Shown: piece after piece, positions 18,015 through 27,187 of the stretch | Position numbering within the stretch: the stretch's first letter is position 1 | Layout: every line of letters starts with the position of its first letter | Assembly (NCBI RefSeq): GCF_001652725.1 | Contig: NZ_LWHJ01000028.1 | Span: 124,001 to 188,000, forward strand | Direction of reading: 5' to 3' | DNA from: Pedobacter psychrophilus | Lineage (GTDB): Bacteria > Bacteroidota > Bacteroidia > Sphingobacteriales > Sphingobacteriaceae | DNA length: 64,000 nucleotides | The notes under the pieces: model-generated | Database searches by the model: none | The model's input: the letters and a program-made list of their open reading frames with translations, nothing else | Told to the model about the DNA's origin: nothing | Translations under genes and position numbers: made by a program

Positions 18015-18112
18015 GTTAATTTTCTAATATGTTGATTTAAAATGCGATGGAAACCTGACGGGGATGTCTATTTCCGAGCATCGAAGATTGAAAAAAAAAT
18101 TGATTAAAAAAA

Positions 18113-19060
18113 CTATATTTTAAAATTATTATCAATTACCTCAATAGCAGAAGTATAAGATACTTTTTTACTTTTTAAGTGATTAAAATCATAATCTATT
18201 CGCCCTAAATTTAATCCTGCAAAACCTACTTGGTTTACCAAAGTTTCATTTCCATTTTTATTCTTAATGCTATCTGGCACATTTAAAAAAGTATGGGTAT
18301 GACCACCAATAATCAAATCTGTATAATACGTGTTTTGGGCTAATACAATGTCTGAAACCTTGTTTTCTTTATATTTATATCCTAAATGAGAAAGGCAAAT
18401 CACCAAATCACATTTTTGGTCAAGTTTTAAAAAGCGCTCCATTTCAACAGCCTTTGCAATAGGTTCTAAATATTTTGTGTTGCCATATTGTTGCGGATTT
18501 ACCAATCCTGTAAGCTCAATTCCTAAACCATAAACACCAATTTTCAATCCTCCTTTTTTAAAAATTTGATAGCCTTTTGTCTTGCCTTCCATTGCGGTAT
18601 CGGTAAAATTATAGTTGGCATTTAAAATTGGGAAATTTGCAAATTTTAGCTGTTTCGCAAATCCCTCCACACCATTGTCAAAATCATGATTTCCCATAAT
18701 AGATGCATCATAATTCATCATGCTCATCATCTTAATTTCTAACTCGCCTCCCCAATAATTAAAATAGGGCGTTCCCTGAAAAATATCACCCGCATCTAAA
18801 AGCAAAACATTCTTTTCTTCGCTTCTTATTTTATTAATTAATGCCGCTCTTGCAGCAACTCCGCCCTTGCCTGCATTTCGGCTTCCGTCCATCGGGAAAG
18901 CGTCAATTCTGCTATGCACATCGTTGGTGTGTAAAATGGTGAGTTTGGTGGTTTCTTCTGCGGCAAATAAATTGTTAGATTTTAAACCTAATGCCAATAA
19001 TGCTGCGCCGCCAACAGATGTTTTTAAAAACCTGCGTCTATTTAATTTTGATTCTTCCAT
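18113..19060 (-). CDS. Tat-exported metallophosphatase, 5'-nucleotidase N-terminal-like
   Basis: The N-terminus has a twin-arginine signal (NRRRFLKTSVGGAALLALG), so export is probably in folded form through Tat. The calcineurin-like metallophosphatase motifs are ILHTNDVHSRID, LLDAGDIFQGTP, IMGNHDFDNG and a late GGHTHTF. This is the catalytic half of an UshA-like 5'-nucleotidase or 2',3'-cyclic phosphodiesterase; the second, substrate-binding half is encoded by the upstream gene. The start overlaps the end of that gene by 23 bases in another frame, so translation is probably coupled. The periplasm is the expected site. Confidence 0.92.
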   Translation of the reverse strand: MEESKLNRRRFLKTSVGGAALLALGLKSNNLFAAEETTKLTILHTNDVHSRIDAFPMDGSRNAGKGGVAARAALINKIRSEEKNVLLLDAGDIFQGTPYFNYWGGELEIKMMSMMNYDASIMGNHDFDNGVEGFAKQLKFANFPILNANYNFTDTAMEGKTKGYQIFKKGGLKIGVYGLGIELTGLVNPQQYGNTKYLEPIAKAVEMERFLKLDQKCDLVICLSHLGYKYKENKVSDIVLAQNTYYTDLIIGGHTHTFLNVPDSIKNKNGNETLVNQVGFAGLNLGRIDYDFNHLKSKKVSYTSAIEVIDNNFKI

Positions 19061-19778
19061 CTAATACAGGATTAAGTTTTTTACCTTCTTTATTCATTTT
19101 AGCCAAATAGTCTAATATGGCATCTCTCAATTTATAATCTAAATCTTTTCTTTCAATATTTTTACTAAAAATCACTCCGCCGTCGCCGCCATTTGCCATA
19201 TAATCTGAAGTAAGCACCACATAATCCTTAGTCACATCAAATGGTTTTCCATTAATGGTAATATCTACCGCCTTTTTATTAGCTATGGTAAAGCGAGCTC
19301 CGGAAATTGGGTCTCCACCACTTTCGGCAATATAATCGAAGAATTTTTGCATATCTTCTCCCTTAAACTTTACTCTGGTAAAAGCGTTTTCAAAAGGCAT
19401 CAATTCAAAAATTTTATATCGATAAATGTTCCCTTCAGGCAAAGAAATCCTCAATCCTCCTGAATTTGTATAGGCCACATCAAACTCAATTCCTTTCTCT
19501 TTTGCGCTATCATACATGGCATCTGCAAAAAAATTATTTAATGTGCCTTCGGGAGATCCTTTTTTTATTTCTTTTGATGAAACCGCCAATACATCATTCA
19601 TTATTGAATCAAGCTTTAATTTATAAGGCTGATAAAAAGACAATATTGCCGAGTCTTCAGGCATTTCTGCACTAATAGGATAAAGTTGTTTTTCGGTTTT
19701 AGCTAACTGTAATTTTGGACCGCATGCGCCTAAAAAAGCTAATGTTACTATTCCTATTTTAAATCTTAATTTTTGCAT
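19038..19778 (-). CDS. 5'-nucleotidase C-terminal domain lipoprotein
   Basis: The signal ends in a lipobox (LAFLGACGP). The rest, residues about 45-245, is a stand-alone 5_nucleotid_C domain. It includes NNFFADAMYD, the VAYTNSGGLRISLPEG stretch and an MPFENAF motif. In E. coli UshA this domain follows the metallophosphatase on one chain and carries the nucleotide-base binding residues. Here it is a separate, membrane-anchored protein, and the catalytic half follows with a 23-base overlap. The two presumably act together to release nucleosides or phosphate in the periplasm. Confidence 0.9.
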   Translation of the reverse strand: MQKLRFKIGIVTLAFLGACGPKLQLAKTEKQLYPISAEMPEDSAILSFYQPYKLKLDSIMNDVLAVSSKEIKKGSPEGTLNNFFADAMYDSAKEKGIEFDVAYTNSGGLRISLPEGNIYRYKIFELMPFENAFTRVKFKGEDMQKFFDYIAESGGDPISGARFTIANKKAVDITINGKPFDVTKDYVVLTSDYMANGGDGGVIFSKNIERKDLDYKLRDAILDYLAKMNKEGKKLNPVLDGRIKIK

Positions 19779-19794
19779 TTATTTTATTTTCGAT

Positions 19795-19895
19795 TTTTTG
19801 TGCGTTCGGGCGGGCTATCCACTGTAGTTTTTTTGCTCTCTGCTAAGCCCTCAAGGCAAAAAAAGCTGCCGTTTCTATCCCTAACGCAAATAATA
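19795..19895. repeat. Imperfect inverted intergenic repeat
   Basis: The left arm begins GTGCGTTCGGG and continues to a run of T. The right arm, read on the other strand, begins TTGCGTTAGGGATAG and also runs into a block of T. The two arms are similar and separated by about 20 bases. The element lies in the 195-base gap upstream of the 5'-nucleotidase pair. It may be one member of a dispersed family; a shorter, weaker relative may be present near 27280. Confidence 0.4.
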
Positions 19896-19973
19896 ACTGT
19901 TATTAAAATTTTTTATCTTCTCTGTTTTTCTATCGGTAAACTTTGTTTGTTAGTTTCCGCTCCGTCTGATTGC

Positions 19974-21521
19974 TTAATACTCCCCAAAAACATCTCTCAA
20001 CACATCTGCAATTTCACCCAAAGTTGCATATTCTTCTACTGCGGATAAAATAAAAGGCATTAAGTTTTCAGTACCTTTTGCTGCATTTTTTAATGCATCT
20101 AGCTTTAACGAAACTTCTTTGTTGTTTCTTTCAGCTTTAAGCTGATTTATTTTTTGGGTTTGTTCAATTCTAATGCTATCATCAATTCTAAAAACTTCTG
20201 GATTTACCTTTTCAGCCGATGTATATTTATTTACACCAACAATAATTTGCTCTCCAGATTCTATCGCCATTTGATATTCATAAGCGGCAGCGGCAATTTC
20301 ATTTTGGATATATCCTTGCTCAATCGCATTTACAGAACCACCTAAAGCATCAATTTTATCGATGTAAATATTAGCAGCAATCTCCATCTCATCAGTTAAA
20401 GATTCAACAAAAAAAGAACCTGCTAATGGATCAACAGTTTGTGTAACCCCACTTTCATAAGCAATTAACTGTTGAGTGCGTAATGCAATAGACGCTGCTT
20501 CTTCGGTTGGTAATGAAAGCGCCTCGTCGTAACCATTGGTGTGTAAAGATTGCGTTCCACCTAAAACCGCAGCCATTGCCTGGTTGGTAACCCTTACAAT
20601 ATTATTTATAGGTTGCTGTGCTGTTAATGTTGATCCGCCAGTTTGTGTATGAAATCTTAATTGCTGTGCCCTTTCATCCGTTGCACCCAATTCTTTTGTG
20701 ATTTTTGCCCACATCCGCCTTGCTGCCCTAAATTTTGCTATCTCCTCAAAAAAATTATTGTGGCAATTAAAAAAGAAAGATAATCGCTTTGCGAAAATAT
20801 TAATGTCTAAACCTTTTTCTAGCGCTGCTTTTAAATAAGCTTTTCCGTTGGCCAAAGTAAAAGCCAGCTCTTGAACGGCTGTAGAACCGGCTTCCCTAAT
20901 ATGATAGCCAGAAATAGAAATGGTATTCCATTTTGGGACTTCCTTAGCACAAAACTCAAAAATATCTGTAATTAAACGCATAGAAGCTTTTGGAGGATAA
21001 ATGTAAGTTCCTCTAGCAGCGTATTCTTTTAAAATATCATTCTGGATAGTTCCAGAAATTTTTGATAAATCTGCACCTTGCTTTTTCGCTAATGCAATGT
21101 ACATAGCCAACAAAGTAGATGCGGTTGCATTGATCGTCATAGAAGTAGTAATTTTCTCTAACTCTATTCCATCAAAAAGTTGCTCCATATCCTTTAAAGA
21201 ATCTATGGCAACACCAACTTTACCCACTTCACCATCCGACATTTCATGGTCGCTATCATAACCAATTTGAGTTGGTAAATCAAATGCGACGGAAAGCCCC
21301 ATTGTGCCTTGCTTTAATAAATAATGGTAGCGTTTATTAGATTCTGTTGCGGTAGAAAAACCCGCATATTGGCGCATGGTCCATAATCTGCCACGGTACA
21401 TGTCTTTTTGAATGCCTCTGGTAAACGGAAATTCGGCGGGTAATTCTTGCATTGGATTGCAAGTTTTGTAAACTTCTTTTATTTCAATTCCAGAAGAGGT
21501 TTCAATTTTTTTAACAGACAT
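19974..21521 (-). CDS. Methylmalonyl-CoA mutase large subunit (no B12 domain)
   Basis: The 515-residue chain covers only the TIM-barrel, substrate-binding part of B12-dependent acyl-CoA mutases, with no C-terminal cobalamin domain (DxHxxG). By alignment from memory to the Propionibacterium enzyme, residues that mark methylmalonyl-CoA as substrate are present: Arg45 and Arg50 with Tyr52 ([11 protein letters not shown]), Arg170 (ARGTYIYPP) and His207 ([10 protein letters not shown]). Isobutyryl-CoA mutases have Phe and Gln at the Tyr52 and Arg170 positions. The partner B12-binding chain must be encoded elsewhere. The role would be interconversion of methylmalonyl-CoA and succinyl-CoA in propionate metabolism. 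It is followed upstream by a membrane protein gene with an 11-base gap. Confidence 0.9.
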   Translation of the reverse strand: MSVKKIETSSGIEIKEVYKTCNPMQELPAEFPFTRGIQKDMYRGRLWTMRQYAGFSTATESNKRYHYLLKQGTMGLSVAFDLPTQIGYDSDHEMSDGEVGKVGVAIDSLKDMEQLFDGIELEKITTSMTINATASTLLAMYIALAKKQGADLSKISGTIQNDILKEYAARGTYIYPPKASMRLITDIFEFCAKEVPKWNTISISGYHIREAGSTAVQELAFTLANGKAYLKAALEKGLDINIFAKRLSFFFNCHNNFFEEIAKFRAARRMWAKITKELGATDERAQQLRFHTQTGGSTLTAQQPINNIVRVTNQAMAAVLGGTQSLHTNGYDEALSLPTEEAASIALRTQQLIAYESGVTQTVDPLAGSFFVESLTDEMEIAANIYIDKIDALGGSVNAIEQGYIQNEIAAAAYEYQMAIESGEQIIVGVNKYTSAEKVNPEVFRIDDSIRIEQTQKINQLKAERNNKEVSLKLDALKNAAKGTENLMPFILSAVEEYATLGEIADVLRDVFGEY

Positions 21522-21532
21522 GAATTTTTATT

Positions 21533-22060
21533 TTAGATTTCTTGGATATCGTTTTTCATTACCAACAAAGCCAAGTCGTAAGGGTTTTCTTCTAGTTCTT
21601 CCATTTTAATAAAAACCAACTTACTCAGTTCAACAGCAGAAGTTTCTGCAGGTAAAATATTTGCCGAATGGTTAATTAGTCCAATCGTATCATCCTTAAC
21701 TCTTTTAATAATATTCCATGCATTTTGGCTGATATATAATTGTTGTGAAATATTGTGTTGATACTCTGCTTTAACTTCATTTATAACTAAACCTTGCATT
21801 TCCTTGGCGGTCATCCCGGATTGATGTAAACGAACCATTAAATTTGTCGGGTTTATGCGTTCTACAAATAAAATCATCCTTTCATAAGCTTGTAATTTTA
21901 AAGGCAAAATATCTTTTACCACCATTTTTTTATACTCTAGTTCCTTTAAATCGTAATAAGTATCAAAATGATTTTTAAGAAGAAAATAAGCAGCAAAAAA
22001 CACGAATAATCCAGAAAGGGTATATTTTAAAACATCGACAAAAAAAGCGCTAATATCCAT
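21533..22060 (-). CDS. Conserved membrane-anchored protein of unknown function
   Basis: The 175-residue protein has one N-terminal transmembrane segment (about residues 10-27, LKYTLSGLFVFFAAYFLL) and a long, mostly helical cytosolic region rich in charged residues and Leu. The pattern resembles coiled-coil or bundle-forming stretches. I do not recognise it as a characterised family, but similar proteins upstream of mutase genes are common in Bacteroidota as far as I recall. It is 11 bases upstream of the mutase gene and probably cotranscribed with it. Confidence 0.7.
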   Translation of the reverse strand: MDISAFFVDVLKYTLSGLFVFFAAYFLLKNHFDTYYDLKELEYKKMVVKDILPLKLQAYERMILFVERINPTNLMVRLHQSGMTAKEMQGLVINEVKAEYQHNISQQLYISQNAWNIIKRVKDDTIGLINHSANILPAETSAVELSKLVFIKMEELEENPYDLALLVMKNDIQEI

Positions 22061-22123
22061 TGATTTTTAATGTAAGTTAAGGGTAATAAATTTTGGTAAA
22101 AAACAAAAATCTACATTTTACCG

Positions 22124-22131
22124 TATATTTG
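22124..22131 (+). promoter_or_regulatory. Candidate -7 promoter element (TATATTTG)
   Basis: The sequence matches the TAnnTTTG consensus and lies 20 bases upstream of the ATG of the iron-sulfur carrier gene. No confident -33 partner is seen at the usual distance. Confidence 0.35.
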
Positions 22132-22151
22132 TATAATTAATTTATTGATTT

Positions 22152-22502
22152 ATGAGCACAGCAGTAGAAACAGCAGCACCAGTAAGCTTAACCGAAGGTG
22201 CAAAAAAAGAAGTGAAAAAATTAATGTCACAACAAGAGTTGGGATCAGATTTTGGTTTACGTTTAGGTGTTGAAGGGGGTGGTTGTTCTGGAATGAATTA
22301 TATTTTAGGATTTGACCAAGAAAAAGAAGGTGATAGCGAATACGATATTGACGGAATCCGTGTTTTTATGCATAAAGCGCATGGTTTATATTTGGCTGGG
22401 ATGCAGGTTGATTTTCAAGATGGTTTAAATGCCCGTGGTTTTGTTTTTAACAATCCAAATGCCGCAAGTACTTGCGGTTGTGGTACCAGTTTTTCAGTAT
22501 AA
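22152..22502 (+). CDS. A-type iron-sulfur carrier protein (IscA/SufA/ErpA family)
   Basis: The 116-residue product is a HesB/IscA-like protein. The three conserved Cys are present: Cys45 in GGGCSGMNY and Cys108/Cys110 in TCGCGTSF at the C-terminus. These proteins carry [4Fe-4S] or [2Fe-2S] clusters from a scaffold to target enzymes. The gene stands apart from any suf or isc operon, so the exact type (ErpA, SufA or IscA) cannot be decided. It is followed by a strong bidirectional terminator shared with the convergent zinc peptidase gene. Confidence 0.92.
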   Translation: MSTAVETAAPVSLTEGAKKEVKKLMSQQELGSDFGLRLGVEGGGCSGMNYILGFDQEKEGDSEYDIDGIRVFMHKAHGLYLAGMQVDFQDGLNARGFVFNNPNAASTCGCGTSFSV

Positions 22503-22524
22503 AATTTAGTTTAACTCAAATAAT

Positions 22525-22563
22525 AAAAAATGCCCAATCTGAAATTCAGGTTGGGCATTTTTA
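22525..22563. terminator. Bidirectional hairpin terminator
   Basis: AAAAATGCCCAA...TCTGAA pairs with TTCAGGTTGGGCATTTTT, a long GC-centred stem with A and T runs on its flanks. It separates the convergent Fe-S carrier and peptidase genes. Confidence 0.8.
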
Positions 22564-22581
22564 TTTAAAAGCTTTTTAATC

Positions 22582-23268
22582 TTAATTTCTTCTTCCCAAT
22601 AACATAGAAGCATAATAAACCAATGTTGCTAATGATGATAATGCAGCAACTACGTAAGTCATGGCTGCCCACCATAAAGCATCTTTTGCTTGATCATTTT
22701 CTATACTAGTTTGCATAATTCCTTTTTCTGTTTGCAACCAAGCTAATGCCCTTCTGCTTGCATCAAATTCTACAGGTAAAGTAATAAAACTAAAAATGGT
22801 AACAATTGCTAAAGCACCCACACCAACGGCTAATACAATTGGATTCCCACTAAAAATCATCAAAAAGAAACCTATCATTAATGTCCATTGAATAATTTTA
22901 CTAGAAACATTTACAACCGGAACCATTGAAGACCTAAATTGCAACCATGAATATGCTTTTGCATGCTGTACAGCATGTCCGCATTCATGTGCAGAAACGG
23001 CTGCAGCAGCAATACTTCTTCCGTGATAAACATCAGGAGATAAATTTACCGTTCTGTTATCAGGGTTGTAATGATCGGATAATTGTCCGCCTACAGAAAT
23101 GATTTCAACATCGTAAATACCATTATCTGATAACATTTTTTTTGCGATTTCTGCTCCGCTTAAGCCAGAAGATAAAGCTATTTCAGAATATTTTTTGAAT
23201 TTATTTTTAAACCGCCATTGAACTAAAAATCCAATTAATGCTATGGCTACAAATAAGATTAATCCCAT
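22582..23268 (-). CDS. Zinc-dependent membrane metallopeptidase, YugP-like
   Basis: The 228-residue protein is built of an N-terminal transmembrane helix (residues 2-17) and a soluble part with the zinc motif HECGH (His94 to His98, SAHECGHAVQH). At least two further membrane segments follow (about 125-165 and 205-225). Features such as LSPDVYHGRS and the position of the active site fit the YugP/DUF2268-like neutral zinc metallopeptidase family. Its substrate is not known; a quality-control role in the inner membrane is possible. It stands alone, with a 388-base gap upstream. Confidence 0.9.
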   Translation of the reverse strand: MGLILFVAIALIGFLVQWRFKNKFKKYSEIALSSGLSGAEIAKKMLSDNGIYDVEIISVGGQLSDHYNPDNRTVNLSPDVYHGRSIAAAAVSAHECGHAVQHAKAYSWLQFRSSMVPVVNVSSKIIQWTLMIGFFLMIFSGNPIVLAVGVGALAIVTIFSFITLPVEFDASRRALAWLQTEKGIMQTSIENDQAKDALWWAAMTYVVAALSSLATLVYYASMLLGRRN

Positions 23269-23656
23269 TTTTTATATATTTTTTATAATGATAATCAAAA
23301 AGTATTCCTTTCAAAAATTTACGACAGAAATTTTACTTAGATAACTTAGTAATGATTAAAAGATGATCATAAATTGCTGTAATTCTATCGATTATAAAAA
23401 TAAAACGGTTTTAAACTTAAACTTGATTTCTTTTAAAAAGTCGTTAAATCGCTTTTTACCTGACAATTTTGCAGTTTAAAATTTAAAAATCCAATAATGA
23501 TTAAATATTATCCTGCATAAAATTTATGCTCAAAGCATTAAACTTAAACTCTATCCTAAAAATTTAACCTTTCATCATGCAATTCATTCCACCCATCTTA
23601 AAAACCTTAATTAATCCCCCTTAAACCCACACTTTTATATCGTTAAACAATACGAT
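23269..23656. other. 388-base AT-rich intergenic region
   Basis: This separates two divergent genes. It is rich in A and T with no ORF of useful length, no RNA gene and no terminator-like hairpin that I can defend. It must carry the promoters of the zinc peptidase gene and of the receptor gene at 23657. Confidence 0.45.
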
Positions 23657-25762
23657 ATGAAACAGTTTTTAATCTTTTTAATCTTTCTTTTAAGCATCGG
23701 CGAAAGCCAAGCCCAAACTTTAATTATGGGGACGGTTAAAGACGCTAAAGCAAAGCCGGTTATTGGAGCAAGTATTTCTATTAAAGATTCTTACGACGGA
23801 ACAAGCACTGATAGCTTAGGGAATTTTAGTTTTAAATCGAGCGAAAGCGGAGAAATTTTAGTTTTGTTTTCTGCAATTGGATTTGGGATAGATAGTGTTA
23901 AAATAGTTTTAACAGGAGCCGCCCTAAACTTAAATTTAGTATTAAAAGAAAAACTTAACGCATTAAATGCCGTAACCATAACCGCGGGTTCTTTTGAAGC
24001 CAGCGACTCTAAAAAAGGAGTGGTTTTGAGTTCTTTAGATGTTGCAACAACTGCGGGCGCAGTTGCTGATGTTTATGCCGCTTTACAAACTTTACCAGGC
24101 ACTCAGCCGGCATCTGGCGAAAGTGGTTTATTTGTACGTGGTGGTGCAGCAACAGAAACCAACACCTATTTTGATGGTCTTCTTGTAAAAAACCCTTTCA
24201 ATACTCAATTACCAGATATTGCTTCTCGTGGACGTTTTAGTCCTTTTATGTTTAAAGGAACTACCTTTTCTGCTGGGGGATATTCTGCTGTTTATGGTCA
24301 GGCTTTATCCTCAGCACTTATTTTAGAAAGCAAAGATTTACCAGAAAAAACAACCACAGATATTTCTTTGATGACGGTTGGTGGAGGTTTAGACCAAACT
24401 ATTAGATTTAAAAACTCGGCTTTAAGTTTTGGAGGAAGCTATATCAATTTAAAACCTGCTTACTCTGTTTTTAAACAAGCTACAGATTGGAATCACGAAC
24501 CAACATCTGCTGGCGGAACCATAACCTATAAATTAAAAGTTGCTAAAACAGGGATGTTAAAATCATATACAGAATATTCAAAATCTGATGTGAGCTTAAA
24601 CACTGCTGATTTGAATACTCAATCTAAAAGTTTTTTCAGTAACGGTAATAAAAACCTTTACACCAACCTCAGCTATCAAGATTATATTGGTAACGATTGG
24701 AAAATTAACACTGGTTTTTCTGCAAGCAATAACAGCGATAACGGCGAACAAGCTATCAATAATTATGGAAGAACAGATCGTTTAATTCAAGCAAAAGCTA
24801 CGGTTACAAAATACATCGGGCAATTATCAACCATCAAATTTGGAAGCGATTTTTTAAGCAGCCACAGAGATGAATCTTGGAATGGTTTAAGCCGAGCTTA
24901 TAATGATAGATTGACCTCCGCTTATGTAGAAAGTGATATTTTTCTTTCTAACGATTTAGTGGCGAGGGTAGGTTTAAGAGCAGAACATTCTTCTTTTTTG
25001 AATCAAAACAATGTTGCACCACGTGTTTCTTTAGCTTACAAAACAGGAAAAGGCAGTCAGGTTTCTTTTGCTTATGGCGAGTTTTTTCAAAATCCCGATG
25101 ATCAATATCTAGTTCAAACCAATCAACTAGATTTTCAAAAAGCAACACATTATATGGCCAATTTCCAAAAAATGAAAGACGGACAAACTTTCAGAATTGA
25201 GGCTTACTACAAAAAATATAATGATTTGGTAAAATCAGCTCCTAACTTAAATAACAAAGGTTACGGCTATGCAAAAGGAATCGATTTGTTTTGGAGAGAT
25301 AAAAAAACTTTTAATGGGGTAGACTATTGGATTTCATATTCTTACCTGGACACCAAAAGAGATTTCAGTAATTATCCAAGCGCAGTTACTCCAGAATTTG
25401 GTGCAAAACACAGTTTAAACATTGTTTACAAACAATTCTTCAGCAAGTTGAAATCTTATGTTGGCGCAACTTATAGCATTGCTTCTGGTCGTCCGTTTTA
25501 CAATCCAAATGCAACTGCGTTTATGAGCGATAAAACAAAGCCTTATCAAAACTTGAGCATCAACGTAAGTTATTTAACCAGCGTTTTTGGAAAATACACT
25601 GTGATTTACGCTTCCGTAAGCAACTTGCCCGGCTTTAAAAATGTTTACGGCTATCATTATTCTAATGATGGGCAGTTTAGAGAAAGTGTACAGCCGCCAG
25701 CATTAAGAAATATCTTTTTAGGCATGTTCATCACTATCGGAGATAATACTTATAAGAATTGA
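23657..25762 (+). CDS. TonB-dependent outer-membrane receptor with CarboxypepD-reg-like domain
   Basis: The 701-residue protein begins with a signal peptide (FLIFLIFLLSIGESQAQ) and a carboxypeptidase-regulatory-like domain (about 20-105). A plug domain with ESGLFVRGGAATETNTYFDG follows, then an outer-membrane barrel. It lacks SusC length (about 1000 residues) and no SusD gene follows, so it is the short, non-Sus receptor class. The substrate is unknown. The next gene, 115 bases downstream, encodes a secreted helical-repeat protein, so the two may be one transport or sensing unit. No riboswitch or ferric-uptake box is evident. Confidence 0.9.
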   Translation: MKQFLIFLIFLLSIGESQAQTLIMGTVKDAKAKPVIGASISIKDSYDGTSTDSLGNFSFKSSESGEILVLFSAIGFGIDSVKIVLTGAALNLNLVLKEKLNALNAVTITAGSFEASDSKKGVVLSSLDVATTAGAVADVYAALQTLPGTQPASGESGLFVRGGAATETNTYFDGLLVKNPFNTQLPDIASRGRFSPFMFKGTTFSAGGYSAVYGQALSSALILESKDLPEKTTTDISLMTVGGGLDQTIRFKNSALSFGGSYINLKPAYSVFKQATDWNHEPTSAGGTITYKLKVAKTGMLKSYTEYSKSDVSLNTADLNTQSKSFFSNGNKNLYTNLSYQDYIGNDWKINTGFSASNNSDNGEQAINNYGRTDRLIQAKATVTKYIGQLSTIKFGSDFLSSHRDESWNGLSRAYNDRLTSAYVESDIFLSNDLVARVGLRAEHSSFLNQNNVAPRVSLAYKTGKGSQVSFAYGEFFQNPDDQYLVQTNQLDFQKATHYMANFQKMKDGQTFRIEAYYKKYNDLVKSAPNLNNKGYGYAKGIDLFWRDKKTFNGVDYWISYSYLDTKRDFSNYPSAVTPEFGAKHSLNIVYKQFFSKLKSYVGATYSIASGRPFYNPNATAFMSDKTKPYQNLSINVSYLTSVFGKYTVIYASVSNLPGFKNVYGYHYSNDGQFRESVQPPALRNIFLGMFITIGDNTYKN

Positions 25763-25877
25763 GAATAGTCAAAAACAAACATATAAAATCATAACAAACA
25801 CAAAGCCTAACAAACTAACAATCAAACCACCAAACAAAATAATAAACAACTCAACTAACAATTTAAAAAATAAAATC

Positions 25878-26528
25878 ATGAAAAAGAACATCAAAAACAT
25901 CATCGCAATTGTATTTATCCTTTTAACAGGAACTACTTTAAAAGCACAGGACGCTAAATATATTGGTGCAATGCAATCTGGTTTAAAAATGTTTTCGGAA
26001 GCTAAAACCGGAGCAGATTATGTAGCAGCATCAAATCAATTTGAAAGAATTGGGACACAAGTAAAAACAGAATGGTTACCGTTTTATTACGCTGCTTACA
26101 CGCAACTGATTAATAATACAACTTTAACCAATACCGATGAAAAAGATGCGGCAATGGATAAAGCACAAGAATTAATTGATAAAGCAGAAGCAATTAATCC
26201 GAAAGAAAGTGAAATTTTTTCAATGAAAGGCTACATTAAGTTTATGAAAATTTATGTAAACCCAATGGCAAGGATGCAAAGCGGAATGGGTGCAGCAATT
26301 ACAGATTTAGAAACCGCAAAAGCCTTGAATCCTGCAAATCCACGCCCATATTTTATTCTTGCACAAAATGCGTTTTACACTCCAGAAGCTTTTGGAGGCG
26401 GAAAAAATGTGGCAAAACCAAAATTTACGGAGGCGGCCGCAAAATTTGATGCTTTCAAAACATCAAACCCAATGATGCCAAATTGGGGAGTAGAAAGAAA
26501 TGCTTCGCTGTTGGTGGAGTGCAAATAA
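25878..26528 (+). CDS. Secreted TPR-like helical repeat protein
   Basis: A signal peptide (IIAIVFILLTGTTLKAQ) precedes a 195-residue mature part. It has alternating helices with TPR-like spacing: YVAASNQFERIG, AMDKAQELIDKAEAINPKESE and AITDLETAKALNPANPRPYFIL, each a helix ending in an Asn-Pro turn. Such proteins usually act as adaptors. It follows a TonB-dependent receptor gene and is probably cotranscribed. No enzyme motif is visible. Family assignment rests on repeat shape only. Confidence 0.75.
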   Translation: MKKNIKNIIAIVFILLTGTTLKAQDAKYIGAMQSGLKMFSEAKTGADYVAASNQFERIGTQVKTEWLPFYYAAYTQLINNTTLTNTDEKDAAMDKAQELIDKAEAINPKESEIFSMKGYIKFMKIYVNPMARMQSGMGAAITDLETAKALNPANPRPYFILAQNAFYTPEAFGGGKNVAKPKFTEAAAKFDAFKTSNPMMPNWGVERNASLLVECK

Positions 26529-26557
26529 CAATAATTACCGTTTTCCTGAGTAACAAC

Positions 26558-26592
26558 AAAGCCCAAGATTTGAACACCTTGGGCTTTATTTA
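26558..26592. terminator. Bidirectional hairpin terminator
   Basis: AAAGCCCAAG pairs with CTTGGGCTTT, followed by TATTTATTTA. It separates the helical-repeat gene from the convergent beta-barrel gene. Confidence 0.7.
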
Positions 26593-26593
26593 T

Positions 26594-27187
26594 TTAAAAT
26601 AGTTTGAACCCCACGCTTAAATGCATCAGGCTTTGTCGCTGACCATCATTTTTATTAATGTCTTGTAAACTTGTTTCATACCTTAAATCAACAGAAAAAT
26701 TACCAACATCTACGCCTGCACCAACTTGTCCATTGGTTATAAAGTCTCTATACTTATAAAAATCAGGGTTTATTGCTTGTGTAAATGCATTGCTATTATC
26801 ATCTAAATTAAATTGGAACGATGGTCCTGCCATAATTCTAAAATTTAGTTTCTCTAACCCAAATTTAGTTCCTAGCAATAACGGTATATCCAAAGTGGTA
26901 AACTTTTGCTTTTCTTCTGTGGTTGCTGTTCCGGTTCCCGAGTTTATTTTTATTGTTAAATCAGAACCTTTTGAACCAATGTAAGCTTCAGGCTGTAAAT
27001 AAAACTTATTTCCAACTCTGGCCCACACACCAACCTGGTAACCCAAAACTCCGGATTCTTCAAACTCATTATTTTGTGCCTTTATAGTGTTATAATTTAA
27101 TCCGGCTTTTAAACCTAAATTAAATTGCGCAAAAGCTCCAACAGAACTCGTTGCAATAACTGCGATTATCAATATTAACCTTCTCAT
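26594..27187 (-). CDS. Outer-membrane beta-barrel protein, PorT-like
   Basis: The 197-residue protein has a signal peptide (MRRLILIIAVIATSSVGAFAQ) followed by short amphipathic strands. These include FNLGLKAGLNYN, VGVWARVGNKFYLQPEAYIG and RIMAGPSFQFNL, ending with MHLSVGFKLF and a C-terminal aromatic residue. This is the OMP_b-brl_2 (PorT-like) type, usually an eight-stranded barrel in the outer membrane. Function is unknown. It stands alone and is followed by a shared terminator. Confidence 0.85.
   Translation of the reverse strand: MRRLILIIAVIATSSVGAFAQFNLGLKAGLNYNTIKAQNNEFEESGVLGYQVGVWARVGNKFYLQPEAYIGSKGSDLTIKINSGTGTATTEEKQKFTTLDIPLLLGTKFGLEKLNFRIMAGPSFQFNLDDNSNAFTQAINPDFYKYRDFITNGQVGAGVDVGNFSVDLRYETSLQDINKNDGQRQSLMHLSVGFKLF

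Noticed and set aside
18015-18112. oriC next to dnaA
   Set aside because: The 98-base flank has no DnaA-box cluster; dnaA is often away from the origin in Bacteroidota.
25014-25030. CACGTG in the receptor gene as a parS site
   Set aside because: The flanks do not match the parS consensus beyond the six-base core.
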